Notes under the pieces: model-generated
Database searches by the model: none
What the model was told of the DNA's origin: nothing
Seen by the model: only the letters and a program-made list of their open reading frames with translations
NCBI GenBank assembly: GCA_016717265.1
Contig: JADKFX010000001.1
Coordinates: 4,004,501-4,068,500 of the forward strand
Direction of reading: 5' to 3'
Source of the DNA: Saprospiraceae bacterium
Lineage (GTDB): Bacteria; Bacteroidota; Bacteroidia; Chitinophagales; Saprospiraceae
DNA length: 64,000 nt
Shown here: positions 1 to 10,110 of the stretch, one piece after another
How positions within the stretch are numbered: the first letter of the stretch is position 1
Layout: each line of letters starts with the position of its first letter
Position numbers and translations under genes: made by a program

Positions 1-2555
1 CCTGGGATATAAAAGATGATTGTGGTAATATCCACAAAGAAGATCAAATCATTAAAATACAAGATAACACAGCACCTGAATTCATAAAAGACCCCGAAGA
101 CAAATGGGCTGACTGTGCAAGTGATGTGCAAAAACAATTCAACGATTGGATTAAGAAAAATGGAAATTCAATTGCAACGGACGCCTGCGGTAAAGTGAGC
201 TGGAGAACTACTATTGATCACGATCCTAAAAAATCATGCGATACGATTTTGGTAGAATTCATTGCCATTGACCATTGCGGTCAGGAAAGTTCTGCTTACG
301 CGAACTTTTATATTCTTGATACAATGGCACCAAAAATCATCAAAAAGGCAGAAGATAGAAACTTTTTTTGCATCTCAAATACGAAAGACTCTTTAAAAAT
401 ATGGCTACGCAATAACGCATTTGCAAATGCAATAGATAATTGCGATACAACCCTTTGGTCAAATAATTTTGATGGTGATTCTTTAAAGTCAACTATTAAA
501 GTTCAATTTTATGCCCGGGACTTATGTGGAAATTTAGATTCTACGGAAGCCACCTTCCAACAAAGAAACAATAGTGATACATTTCGAATATTTCAAACTT
601 CATGCACCATTTCTCAAAGCACTTTGGATACTCTCGTTTATACCCTCAATGGTTGTGATAGTATTGTAATTCTAGAGAATACCAAAGTCAATTCAGATAC
701 CACGCGTTTCATTTATACAAGCTGCGATGCTTCTCAAAACCCATCAGATACGAACACTTTAAAAAACATATATGGATGTGATTCATTAATCATAAATCTA
801 TACATTTTAAAACCAAAAAATACAACTTTACTTCAAGACTATTCTTGCAATTACATTTTAAATACATTCGATACTATTTTTATTCAAGGTCAATTTTGTG
901 ATTCTATTGTGATTACAGAAAGAATCCCACTAAAAACTGATTCGATTTTAATCCTAAATAAAACCTGTGATACTACGCAAAGTGGTATCGTTTTTATTCA
1001 ATTAAAAAACCAATTTTCCTGCGATAGTATCATTCAGATTATTACCAGCTATGCAGCTGAAACGATTACAAAACAAACGTCCTTCGAATGTGGTTTAAAA
1101 TCTGCATTTACGGATACCTTAAAATTTAGCACAAGCTTCTGCGATAGCTTGGTAATTATAGATCATCTACCACTTTCAACAGACAGCATCTATTTAATAA
1201 CACATACCTGCAATTCTAAAAATGCAGGTATTTTTAAAAATAAATATCAAAATAATTTTGGATGTGATAGTATTGTTGTTCAAGAAATTGTTTTAGACCC
1301 TACAGATTCCATATCCATCTATAAAACTTCGTGTAATCCTTTGGATACTGGAAATATAACTACAATATTCACAAATAAATATGGTTGTGATAGTATGATC
1401 GTTACTAAAACCAGTTTCATTCCTGGGGATAGTACATTCTTACTTAATTTGAGTTGTAATCCAAATGAAACTGGAATTAAAATAACGTACTTAAAAAATA
1501 AAAATGATTGTGACAGTGTCATTGTAAATCAAACTGATTTTCTAAAAGCTGATACTACTTATATAAATAAAATAACTTGTAATCCTTTAGATCAAAAAAT
1601 GGATACTACTGTATTTCAAACCAATTTTTGTGATAGTACGGTAATTACAAATATTCAGTTTATACCATCTGATACTTTAAGGGTCACAAAACAAACCTGC
1701 AATGCAGCATTCGCCGGATTAGATACTTTAGTTTTGAATAATTCCAAAGGCTGTGATAGTATAATATTCATAAATACCCAATTTGTAGCTTTAAAATTAA
1801 AATATGAAATAGACTCAATATCCTGTTTTGATAAAAATGACGGCTCTTTCCGGATCTTAAATAAATTAGATTTCGGCAGTCCTTTTCAATTAATTAGTAA
1901 TCAAAAATCAAATGGAAACATAGATCATTTAGATCAATTAAAACCAGGAATGTATCAAATATATGTTAAAGACAATAATGGTTGCATTACCGATTCAATA
2001 AACTTTAACTTATTCAATCCGGCAGTCTTGATTACAGATTTAGGAACTAATCTTCTCGTTGAAAAAGGTGCTACCGTAGATTTGAAACTACAATCAAATG
2101 CAACATTACAACAAATATTCTGGCAACCTACTTCATTGACTTCATGCCAGAATTGTCAACAAATCAGTTTGGTAGCTAATCAAGATATCTGGATTTACAC
2201 ATTGGCAATAGATGAACGAAATTGCAGTAGTTTAGACTCCTTGTTTATTAAAATCAAAAAATCTTCCTATGTTTATGCACCCAATGCGATATCGGCAAAT
2301 GGAGACCAAATAAATGACTTTTTCTATCTGATAGCAGATGAAACATCCATTATAGAAATATTAGAAGTTTATAATCGTTGGGGTGAATTGCTTTTTTCAG
2401 CAGAACATATTCAACCAAATATACCAGAACTGGGATGGAATGGTAGTTTTAAAAATAAAAAAATGAACCCAGGCGTTTATATATATTATGCAAAGCTTAA
2501 ATTAAGTGATGGGCGTATAGAAATCCTAAAAGGAGATTTTACATTAATCCGATAA
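1..2555 (+). CDS. T9SS type B-sorted repeat surface protein, 5' truncated by window edge
   Basis: This is the 3' part of a large secreted adhesin-like protein. The reading frame is open from base 3, upstream of the first in-window start-like codon at 126, so the gene begins outside the window. Order of parts: two or more HYR-like segments (the AIDHCGQES and ARDLCGNLDS stretches), then about a dozen roughly 40-residue repeats built around the motif GCDSI/FCDSI with a preceding SCN or TCD element, then a SprB-like segment (SCFDKNDGSF to KDNNGCITDS). The end is a CHU_C/type B sorting domain starting near YAPNAISANGDQINDFF and ending in KGDFTLIR. Type B domains direct export by T9SS in Bacteroidota. 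Cell-surface location is inferred from this domain; the ligand is unknown. Confidence 0.88.
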   Translation, partial: WDIKDDCGNIHKEDQIIKIQDNTAPEFIKDPEDKWADCASDVQKQFNDWIKKNGNSIATDACGKVSWRTTIDHDPKKSCDTILVEFIAIDHCGQESSAYANFYILDTMAPKIIKKAEDRNFFCISNTKDSLKIWLRNNAFANAIDNCDTTLWSNNFDGDSLKSTIKVQFYARDLCGNLDSTEATFQQRNNSDTFRIFQTSCTISQSTLDTLVYTLNGCDSIVILENTKVNSDTTRFIYTSCDASQNPSDTNTLKNIYGCDSLIINLYILKPKNTTLLQDYSCNYILNTFDTIFIQGQFCDSIVITERIPLKTDSILILNKTCDTTQSGIVFIQLKNQFSCDSIIQIITSYAAETITKQTSFECGLKSAFTDTLKFSTSFCDSLVIIDHLPLSTDSIYLITHTCNSKNAGIFKNKYQNNFGCDSIVVQEIVLDPTDSISIYKTSCNPLDTGNITTIFTNKYGCDSMIVTKTSFIPGDSTFLLNLSCNPNETGIKITYLKNKNDCDSVIVNQTDFLKADTTYINKITCNPLDQKMDTTVFQTNFCDSTVITNIQFIPSDTLRVTKQTCNAAFAGLDTLVLNNSKGCDSIIFINTQFVALKLKYEIDSISCFDKNDGSFRILNKLDFGSPFQLISNQKSNGNIDHLDQLKPGMYQIYVKDNNGCITDSINFNLFNPAVLITDLGTNLLVEKGATVDLKLQSNATLQQIFWQPTSLTSCQNCQQISLVANQDIWIYTLAIDERNCSSLDSLFIKIKKSSYVYAPNAISANGDQINDFFYLIADETSIIEILEVYNRWGELLFSAEHIQPNIPELGWNGSFKNKKMNPGVYIYYAKLKLSDGRIEILKGDFTLIR

Positions 2556-2623
2556 GCTTTTCAATTTTAAACAAGTGCACAAATTTTATATTATTTGACC
2601 ATTAATTTTTAAAATTCTCATTT

Positions 2624-5194
2624 ATGAATCAAAAATTACTTTTAATTATTCTGCTATTCATTGGATTTGAATTTCCAATGCTGTTACAAGCCCAGGTTAA
2701 AAAAACAAATCTAAAAAAAGAAACAACGATTGATTCTGTTAAAGTTGCAAAAGATACTACTAAAAAAGTTTCACTTCAAGAAAAGGTTAAAAGCAGTCAA
2801 AAAATAACAGGTTTATTTACTTTATTTCAAGATACAGCAAATGGTTCGATCCAAATGTACATTACCAAAGCACAGTTAAATAAAGAGTACATTTATCAAA
2901 GTTTTAGTTTAGGTGGTCCGGCTGAATTATTTTTAAATCAAAACATGATTCGGGAAACCTGGGTTTTTACAGTTAGAAAAGTATTTGATAGAATTGAATG
3001 GATTCGTACGAATACCAATTTCTATTTTGATCCAAATAATCCAATAAGTAAAGCAGCGAATGCAGATGTGTCGGATGCCATTTTCTATTCGGAAAAGGTA
3101 ATGGCTGAAGATTCGTTAGGATTTTTAATAAATGGTGACAACTTATTTTTAAGTGAAAAATTAGACCCTATAAGACCATTTTTACCTCCAACACTTCCAC
3201 CTGGTGTTGTATTTAATTTAGGATCCCTTAATAAAGACAAATCCCGATATATAAAATTGCGTTCATTTCCACAGAATACCGATGTTGTGGTAAATCTTGC
3301 ATATGAAAATGCTGCTCCAATAAATTTTGGAGGAAGAGATATCACAGATGCTCGATATGTACAAGTTAAAATGCAACATAGTTTTATTGAAATGCCTGTC
3401 AACGATTATAAACCTAGAATGGATGATCCGAGAGTAGGATTTTTTACACAAGAAGTTAATAACATGACAACTACAGAGATCCCTGGTTATAGAGATTATA
3501 TACAACGTTGGCATTTGAAGAAAAAAAATCCTAAAGAGGCATTAAGCGAGCCCGTTGAACCCATTGTTTGGTGGGTAGAAAATACAACCCCACTGGAATT
3601 GAGACAATTCATCCTAGAAGCTGGTAACAAATGGAATGTCGCATTTGAAAAAGCAGGCTTTAAAAATGCAGTGGTTATGAAAATGATGTCTGATACTGCA
3701 AGTTGGGATCCTGCGGATATCAGATATAATGTAATTCGATGGGTTAGTTCCGATTTGGGCTATGCCATTGGACCCAGTTTTGTAAATCCCAGGACCGGAC
3801 AAATTCTTGGTTCTGACATCACGATTGATTATGGTTTTATGAGGGCATTTACAAGAGAAAGTGATTTATTTGAAGCCACTGGACATCAACATCCAGTAAA
3901 TCATATAAATCCTAAAAATTGCAGTTTGGGAATGGGTATGAGAATGCAACATTCAGCAGGACAAGCTTATCTTGAATGTATGGATGCTACAGAAAAAGAA
4001 TTCAAAGAATTACAAAAACAATACATCACAGAATTAGTACTTCATGAAATGGGCCATACTATGGGTTTGATGCATAATATGAAATCCAGCCATATGTTAA
4101 GCCCTGAAGAACTTTTAAACAAAGAAATCACTGGTAAATATGGTGTCACTGGTTCCGTTATGGATTATTCTGTAATAAACCTATCTCCAGATCCAACAAA
4201 GAAAGTAGATTTTTATACAAGCATTACGGGTCCATACGATGCTTGGGCTATAGAATTTGGTTATACACAATTTCCAGAATCAGAAGAAAAAGAAGGACTT
4301 GCAAAAATTTTATCAAGAAGTACTGATCCAAAATTAATTTTTGGGAATGATGCAGACATTACATTTACAGGTAGTGGCATCGATCCTCGGGTGATGGTTT
4401 GGGATATGAGTAATGATATGGTTAGTTATGCAGAAGGTAGATTTAAGTTAGTAAATAAATTAATGCCCACTTTAAAAGCGCGATTTATTAAATCCGATAA
4501 AACTTATGAATCTTTAGTAGAAAAATACTATTCCCTACTGTATCAGCGATATGGTATGGCAAATTCGGTTAGTAAATATATTGGTGGCATTTATATTGAC
4601 CGAAGCTTACCAGGACAAAACTCTGGAAACCAACCTTATACTCCGGTTCCGGCATCTTATCAAAAGAAAGCCATGAATTTATTAAACAACTATGTTTTTT
4701 CACCAAATGCATTTGAAGCAGATGCTCAATTATTCTCCTATTTACAAAGTCAACGCAGGGGCTTCAATTTTTTTGGTGGAACTGAAGATCCAAAATTAGA
4801 TGGACATATTCTTGGTTTACAACAGTCTACTATAGACTATCTTTTAAATACCACTACTTTAAGACGTGTTAACAATTCTAGCTTATATGGAAATACGTAT
4901 TCTGTTGTTGAAATATTAGAGGATTTAACAAAGGGTATATTTGATGGCGACCAAGCAGGAATAGTGAACATATATAGGAGGAATATTCAAACCAAATTTG
5001 TTCAAAAATTAGGATCTATAGTTGGCAATTCATTAAATACTTATGACCAATCCTCAAATGCCGCGTTATATAATTGTCTCCTTTCAATCCAAACTAAAGT
5101 TAAAAAAATGAAAGCAACGGATGCTCAAACTAAAGCTCATAAAAGTTATTTAATCTACCTTATTGAAAAAGCTTTAGATACCAGTAAAAAATAG
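2624..5194 (+). CDS. Secreted zinc-dependent metalloprotease (DUF5117/DUF5118-type)
   Basis: 856 residues with a Sec signal peptide (hydrophobic run LLLIILLFIGF, Ala-Gln near residue 24). The zinc site HEMGHTMGLMH lies at residues 474-484, giving zinc ligands H474, H478 and H484 and catalytic E475 in a full HExxHxxGxxH metzincin-type motif. A possible Met-turn region follows (SVMDYSVINL). Length and layout fit the Bacteroidota zinc-dependent metalloproteases that carry DUF5117/DUF5118 and DUF4953 regions. Substrate unknown; action in the periplasm or outside the cell is inferred from the signal peptide. It stands 68 bases after the upstream T9SS protein and may have its own promoter. Confidence 0.88.
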   Translation: MNQKLLLIILLFIGFEFPMLLQAQVKKTNLKKETTIDSVKVAKDTTKKVSLQEKVKSSQKITGLFTLFQDTANGSIQMYITKAQLNKEYIYQSFSLGGPAELFLNQNMIRETWVFTVRKVFDRIEWIRTNTNFYFDPNNPISKAANADVSDAIFYSEKVMAEDSLGFLINGDNLFLSEKLDPIRPFLPPTLPPGVVFNLGSLNKDKSRYIKLRSFPQNTDVVVNLAYENAAPINFGGRDITDARYVQVKMQHSFIEMPVNDYKPRMDDPRVGFFTQEVNNMTTTEIPGYRDYIQRWHLKKKNPKEALSEPVEPIVWWVENTTPLELRQFILEAGNKWNVAFEKAGFKNAVVMKMMSDTASWDPADIRYNVIRWVSSDLGYAIGPSFVNPRTGQILGSDITIDYGFMRAFTRESDLFEATGHQHPVNHINPKNCSLGMGMRMQHSAGQAYLECMDATEKEFKELQKQYITELVLHEMGHTMGLMHNMKSSHMLSPEELLNKEITGKYGVTGSVMDYSVINLSPDPTKKVDFYTSITGPYDAWAIEFGYTQFPESEEKEGLAKILSRSTDPKLIFGNDADITFTGSGIDPRVMVWDMSNDMVSYAEGRFKLVNKLMPTLKARFIKSDKTYESLVEKYYSLLYQRYGMANSVSKYIGGIYIDRSLPGQNSGNQPYTPVPASYQKKAMNLLNNYVFSPNAFEADAQLFSYLQSQRRGFNFFGGTEDPKLDGHILGLQQSTIDYLLNTTTLRRVNNSSLYGNTYSVVEILEDLTKGIFDGDQAGIVNIYRRNIQTKFVQKLGSIVGNSLNTYDQSSNAALYNCLLSIQTKVKKMKATDAQTKAHKSYLIYLIEKALDTSKK

Positions 5195-5313
5195 TCATAT
5201 AGTATTTGTTAATACATTTTAAAATCAATTAGAAATAGCTGATTTAGGTTAAAAATCAGTTAAAATTGGAGTATTTATAATCATTTTGTTTCAAAATAAA
5301 TTTAGTTTTACGC

Positions 5314-5832
5314 ATGCAATCAACTACTTATTTAAAATCGTCTTTATTCTTCTTGTTTTCATTCTTGGCGTTCAATATGACCTCGAATGCTCAAGCATCC
5401 AGTTCAAGCTACAAAGCAGAAAATGCAGGCTGGCTTGTTGACCTCGATGAAGCTTATAAACTATCTAAAAAAACAGGTAAACCAATTCTGGCAAATTTTA
5501 CTGGAAGTGACTGGTGTGGATGGTGTAAAAGATTAACTGCTTCCGTATTTAGCAAACCTGAATTTAAAACCTGGTCAAGCAAAAATGTTATTCTATTAGA
5601 ACTCGACTTTCCAAAGAGAAAAGAGATTCCAGCTAATATTAGACAGCAAAATGCTTCCCTTCAACAAAATTTCCAAATACGAGGTTATCCAACTATTATT
5701 GTTTTTGAATTAGATAAAGATAAAAAAACGAACCAATATAATTTTGGCATTTTAGGTCAAACAGGATACAAAGCTTCAGTAGATGAATTTACAGCGGATG
5801 TAAATCAGATGATTGCAAAAAAACGTAAATAA
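5314..5832 (+). CDS. Secreted thioredoxin-like protein (WCGWC active site)
   Basis: 172 residues with an N-terminal signal peptide and one thioredoxin-fold domain. The active site is WCGWCK, with C68 and C71 as the redox pair, preceded by ILANFTGSD and followed by the cis-Pro loop GYPTIIVF. This matches the thioredoxin_7/DUF255-like group common in Bacteroidota. The likely role is a periplasmic disulfide reductase or isomerase. It is 119 bases from the upstream metalloprotease and followed by a strong terminator-like palindrome, so it may be a single-gene unit or the end of one. Partner proteins are not evident. Confidence 0.87.
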   Translation: MQSTTYLKSSLFFLFSFLAFNMTSNAQASSSSYKAENAGWLVDLDEAYKLSKKTGKPILANFTGSDWCGWCKRLTASVFSKPEFKTWSSKNVILLELDFPKRKEIPANIRQQNASLQQNFQIRGYPTIIVFELDKDKKTNQYNFGILGQTGYKASVDEFTADVNQMIAKKRK

Positions 5833-5876
5833 ATATATTTCATTAGCAATTATTGCTAAGGTTTTAATTGCACTTT

Positions 5877-5914
5877 ATGGTCTAATCTAAATTTATAAAT
5901 TTAGATTAGACCAT
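5877..5914. terminator. Perfect 38-bp palindrome between convergent genes
   Basis: Each 19-base half is the exact reverse complement of the other, and a T-rich run follows at 5915-5921. It lies 45 bases after the thioredoxin-like gene and about 400 bases before the end of the convergent TMTC-like gene, so it could stop transcripts from both sides. The rest of 5833-6310 is AT-rich with no gene seen. Confidence 0.7.
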
Positions 5915-6310
5915 TTTTATTAATTGCCATTTTACTGCTTTGTAATGTAACAATTATAGTATCGTTTCAAATAATTTAAATTTAGTTCATGGAAAAATTC
6001 TATCGTTAAGAACTAAACATAAAATCCTTTGAAAGTGATTTCCTGAAATTAAAAAAAATATACTTCCAGCATTTTTTGTTTAAATTCCACGGCATACAGA
6101 AAGAATGCACAGGCTTAATCTACCTATAAAAAATATAAACCTTATACTTTCAACAAAAAATGATCCGCTAGATAAAATAATTTCGCAAACAAATTCATAC
6201 TCCAATTAAATTGCATGAAATAAATCCATATTTCCAATTAAAACTTGAAGTAAAATTATAGATCTATAAATCGATTCCACGTATAAAGATTCCAGTTCAA
6301 AATTTCAGGT

Positions 6311-8296
6311 TTATTTTTTTGGTGGGTTGCGTTGTGCAATTTCAAAAAAGGACATTGCTTTTGCTGTATCTCCTAAATTTAGATATGCTAAACTTAGGAA
6401 TTTTAAATTTTCATCATTCGTGGAATCTCTCAAAAATGCTTTATCCAGGTATACAATTGCGTTTTGATACTGCTTAAGATTAATATAAGCTCCACCAATA
6501 TTAGTCCATGCTTTTGCAAAAGTAGAATCTACTTTTAATGCCTGGAAACTTGCATCAATTGCTTCTTGATTTAATCTCTTGTTAAGGTAGCATACTGCCA
6601 AATTCGAATATCCTTCAGCATCATTTTTTTGCAATTCCAGATATTTTTTATAATCCATAATTGCCAGATCGAATTCTTTTAATAAAAAATAAGCTGAGGC
6701 TCTATTTTTATAGGCTACATCAAATTTAGGATTGAGTTCCAAAGATTTATTTAAATCTGCCATGGCAAGTTCTGATCGTCCGAGCTTTGCATAAACTGAA
6801 CCCCGACCATTTAATGCATTCAAATAAGATGGATCCAATGCTAAAGCCTGATTATATTCCAAGATGGCCTGACTATCCTTATTCATATTAAAATAGATCA
6901 CCCCTCTATTATAGAATACTTCTTTATCAATTACATTTAATTTCAAGGATTTTTCATAGGCCGACAATGCTTTTTCTTGCAAGCCTTCCTGTTGGTAAAC
7001 ATATGCTAAATTGGAATAGGCTTTAGCCGTTGGAAAACTTTTGATCGCACCTTCCCAGAGTGCTCTTGTATTTTTCCAAACAGCGGCCTGGCGAAAACTT
7101 AAAAAAGTACATATCACGCCAAGACACATAACCAGTATATATGCGTTCAATTCTTTCATTTTCAATATCTTATTTATATACCAAAACAATAAATAAAAAA
7201 GTCCGATATATGGCACATAAGTGTATCGCTCAGAAATGATTGCACTACCAACTAAAAAAAATTGAAGAACTAATACTAAATTGAATAAATAAAAACTGAA
7301 ACCAAATGTAATCTCCTTATACTTCTTAAAAGTCTTCAAACACAAATAAACCGAAGCAGCAAATAGGAATGGAGACAATAAATAACTTTTAGACAATGCC
7401 TCATTGATCGGAGAAAATGGATAAAATGCAGACAATTTTAAGGGCCAAAACATTTTAAAAATATACATCATATATCCATAAAATGGAAAAAAAATACGCT
7501 TTGAAAGTTCGATTGTATTTTTTGTATCTGTGGCACCTGCCGTTGTCTGACTATGCAATGTTAGGTAGACCATGATACCTGAAAAAATAATAAACGGAAC
7601 TTTTTGTTTTATTGCATTTAAATTGAGGGGTCGATCTTTATAATAATCCAATACAAATAAAATTGCCGGGAATACTAATGCCGCAGGTTTGGATGCTAAT
7701 GATAAAAGAAACCAGATAAACGTTTTAAAATAGTCAGCTTGTTTATTAGTATCCAAATAATTAAGATAACTGGAAAGTCCTAAAATGAAAAACAAGGTAT
7801 ATAATACGTCTTTTCGCTCTGTTACCCAAGCTACAGATTCAACGTGCATTGGATGAACACCAAAAAATAATGCTGTAGCAAAAGCAATAAAAATAGTTCC
7901 TCCAGATAATTTTAAAATAAACTTATAAACTAAATAAACATTAATTAAATGAAATAGAATATTAAAAAGATGATAACTAAATGGATCATAACCTGAGATT
8001 GCATAATTAATTGCTAAACTTAGCATCGTAATTGGATGATAATTTCCCTGCACCGGTGTAATGAAAAACTTACTAAAATCCGAAAAACTTCGAATCATTT
8101 TATTATTCATCACATAGTCATTGTCATCCCAATTTACAAAATCGGCAGTCAGTGAAGGTATATATGCAATAAATGTAAGTGCCAGTGCAATGCAAACTAA
8201 CCAAAAACCTGCATTAGGAATAGCAAATACTGACCGCTTAGGTACGTCTATTTGAATCACAGGCTTTGCATCATTCTGTTGTTTGTTTTTCTTCAT
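6311..8296 (-). CDS. TMTC-like polytopic membrane protein with C-terminal TPRs
   Basis: 661 residues. The first ~410 contain roughly ten hydrophobic segments; the early extracytoplasmic loop carries the acidic motif NWDDNDY, as expected for GT-C fold glycosyltransferases. The last ~245 residues are consecutive 34-residue TPRs (for example AYVYQQEGLQEKALSAYEKS). This layout matches TMTC-type O-mannosyltransferase-like proteins and related bacterial GT-C+TPR proteins. A role in glycosylating exported proteins with a lipid-linked sugar donor is inferred from the fold only. The start codon overlaps the stop of the upstream nucleotidase gene by one base (TAATG), so the two are probably translationally coupled. 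Confidence 0.8.
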   Translation of the reverse strand: MKKNKQQNDAKPVIQIDVPKRSVFAIPNAGFWLVCIALALTFIAYIPSLTADFVNWDDNDYVMNNKMIRSFSDFSKFFITPVQGNYHPITMLSLAINYAISGYDPFSYHLFNILFHLINVYLVYKFILKLSGGTIFIAFATALFFGVHPMHVESVAWVTERKDVLYTLFFILGLSSYLNYLDTNKQADYFKTFIWFLLSLASKPAALVFPAILFVLDYYKDRPLNLNAIKQKVPFIIFSGIMVYLTLHSQTTAGATDTKNTIELSKRIFFPFYGYMMYIFKMFWPLKLSAFYPFSPINEALSKSYLLSPFLFAASVYLCLKTFKKYKEITFGFSFYLFNLVLVLQFFLVGSAIISERYTYVPYIGLFYLLFWYINKILKMKELNAYILVMCLGVICTFLSFRQAAVWKNTRALWEGAIKSFPTAKAYSNLAYVYQQEGLQEKALSAYEKSLKLNVIDKEVFYNRGVIYFNMNKDSQAILEYNQALALDPSYLNALNGRGSVYAKLGRSELAMADLNKSLELNPKFDVAYKNRASAYFLLKEFDLAIMDYKKYLELQKNDAEGYSNLAVCYLNKRLNQEAIDASFQALKVDSTFAKAWTNIGGAYINLKQYQNAIVYLDKAFLRDSTNDENLKFLSLAYLNLGDTAKAMSFFEIAQRNPPKK

Positions 8297-9855
8297 TATC
8301 TGCCACCTTTTTTCAAATAATCAATAATTGCCAATCGTATATCATTTCTTAAATCCTTTGGATCTTCTTTATTGCCGTATGTAATTTTAATGATCTCCGG
8401 ATTTTTAGGTGTTAAAAATTCCATAGCCTTTTCTCCACCTGTTAGTAAAAAATCATTCATTGCAACCTGATAATTATTACTTAAATTCAATAAATTCTTC
8501 TGTATTTTCCAATTCCCATCCTGCATTCGCTCTATTTGATCCCACTGCAAATATCCTCCTGACCCTTTATTACTCCATCCAGCATCCAATACTTTTTTTA
8601 ATAAACTTCCTTTCAGTTCTACTTCAACAATACTACCTCCAAAAGGTAATGAACGTAAAATGTCATATTGAGACAGATTATCTTTTAAAATATCATCCAC
8701 CCTAACACTTCCGGAATTTAAAATTGAACATACACTTTTTGAGCATGCTTTAATCATTGATTTACAAATCATCTGACAAAATGGAGCTTGCTCATTTCTA
8801 ACAATCACTTCTCGAGCATCGTAGGGAGTAAAAAGTTTAGTCAAAATTTCATCCGGATCAAAACCCATTTCACGCATAACTTTATTCTCAATAGCTTTCC
8901 ATTTTTGGACTAATTGGTGGACCTCACCATCTAACTCGATGGATTTATCTAAACTTACTAAACTAGATCGTATAATAGATTTTCTTGTTAATGAATTAAA
9001 ATAAATGCGATGCACATAAGCAGTTTTTGCATTTGCATCCGCTTTTGTCAGAATTGTATTTCCAATTTTATACTTCATATTTTCATGCTCGTGCCCACCA
9101 ACTATTAAATTAATACTTGGAAAACGCTTTGCCATTTTAAGATCATCTTCTTTGTTTAAATGACTTAATAAAAGAATAAAATCAGCATCCTTTTGCACTT
9201 TTGAAATTTCCTTTTCTACACTTTCAAAAATATCTTCGTATTGAACATAACTCACTTTGTTTGCTGGAAGGCATGGTGAGATTACCGCGATCCTCACTTC
9301 ATTGCCAGTTGCATTCTTAAATCGAATTGAAATGTGTTTTGGTATTGGAATTTTTTGTCCATTTGTTTCTTTCATAAACGGATTGCTAATTCCTGATTTT
9401 AATTGTGAAACATTTGTAGAAACCCAATCAAATTTAGATTCATTAATTCTTTTTTGTAAAGATGCTTCATCAATATCAAATTCATGATTTCCAAATGTTA
9501 CGAGATCAATACCCGTTGCATTTAAAACATCTACCATATGTTTCCCCTTAATTCGTTCACCTTCCCATTTTAAAGTGCCCAACAAGGAAGGACTTAGAAA
9601 ATCTCCTGCAAGCACCGTCAGGGTATTTGAGTTTTCTGTCATCAATTTTTTTCGAATAGTCGCAATTCTTGCAGCTCCTCCAATAGTTCCATTATCCAAT
9701 GGTGCTATTTCATAAAAATCATTTATCTGCAAAATCGTAAACTGAACAAGCTCTTTGTCGTTTAATTTTTCAGATTCTATTGAATTATTTTTTTTACTTA
9801 CAGCACATCCAAAGAGAAAAACTGCACATAAAATAATATTTATTAAAACTTTCAT
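8296..9855 (-). CDS. 5'-nucleotidase/UshA-like metallophosphatase lipoprotein
   Basis: 519 residues. A lipobox LFGC places the lipidated Cys at residue 17. The calcineurin-like metallophosphatase part shows INDFYEI, VLAGDFLSPS, FGNHEFD and GGHEHEN, the usual order of dinuclear metal motifs. The C-terminal half (for example LNSGSVRVDD and SLPFGGSIV) is the 5_nucleotid_C domain, which holds substrate. In the first motif Asp-Phe-Tyr replaces the Asp-x-His of UshA, a variant that may belong to a subfamily. Likely activity is removal of phosphate from nucleotides or similar esters outside the inner membrane. It is first in a two-gene unit with the TMTC-like gene. Confidence 0.88.
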   Translation of the reverse strand: MKVLINIILCAVFLFGCAVSKKNNSIESEKLNDKELVQFTILQINDFYEIAPLDNGTIGGAARIATIRKKLMTENSNTLTVLAGDFLSPSLLGTLKWEGERIKGKHMVDVLNATGIDLVTFGNHEFDIDEASLQKRINESKFDWVSTNVSQLKSGISNPFMKETNGQKIPIPKHISIRFKNATGNEVRIAVISPCLPANKVSYVQYEDIFESVEKEISKVQKDADFILLLSHLNKEDDLKMAKRFPSINLIVGGHEHENMKYKIGNTILTKADANAKTAYVHRIYFNSLTRKSIIRSSLVSLDKSIELDGEVHQLVQKWKAIENKVMREMGFDPDEILTKLFTPYDAREVIVRNEQAPFCQMICKSMIKACSKSVCSILNSGSVRVDDILKDNLSQYDILRSLPFGGSIVEVELKGSLLKKVLDAGWSNKGSGGYLQWDQIERMQDGNWKIQKNLLNLSNNYQVAMNDFLLTGGEKAMEFLTPKNPEIIKITYGNKEDPKDLRNDIRLAIIDYLKKGGR

Positions 9856-10110
9856 TTAAATTGGGTTCAGGTTAATATTAGATATTCGTTAAAAATAGTA
9901 TTGGTTTTCAGGTAAATGTATTCTAAATTATTAAAAAATCTATTACAGTTTGAAAATAAATTGATTTTTTTACTACAATTCCCGCTTATAAAGGATCTTA
10001 TAGATAACATTTATTAAATTTCGGTAAATTATCTGAAGATTCGTAATTTTATAAATTGATTCATCAAGCTCTTTAAGCTTTTTTTTTGCAAAAATAATAT
10101 CAAAAGGTTT

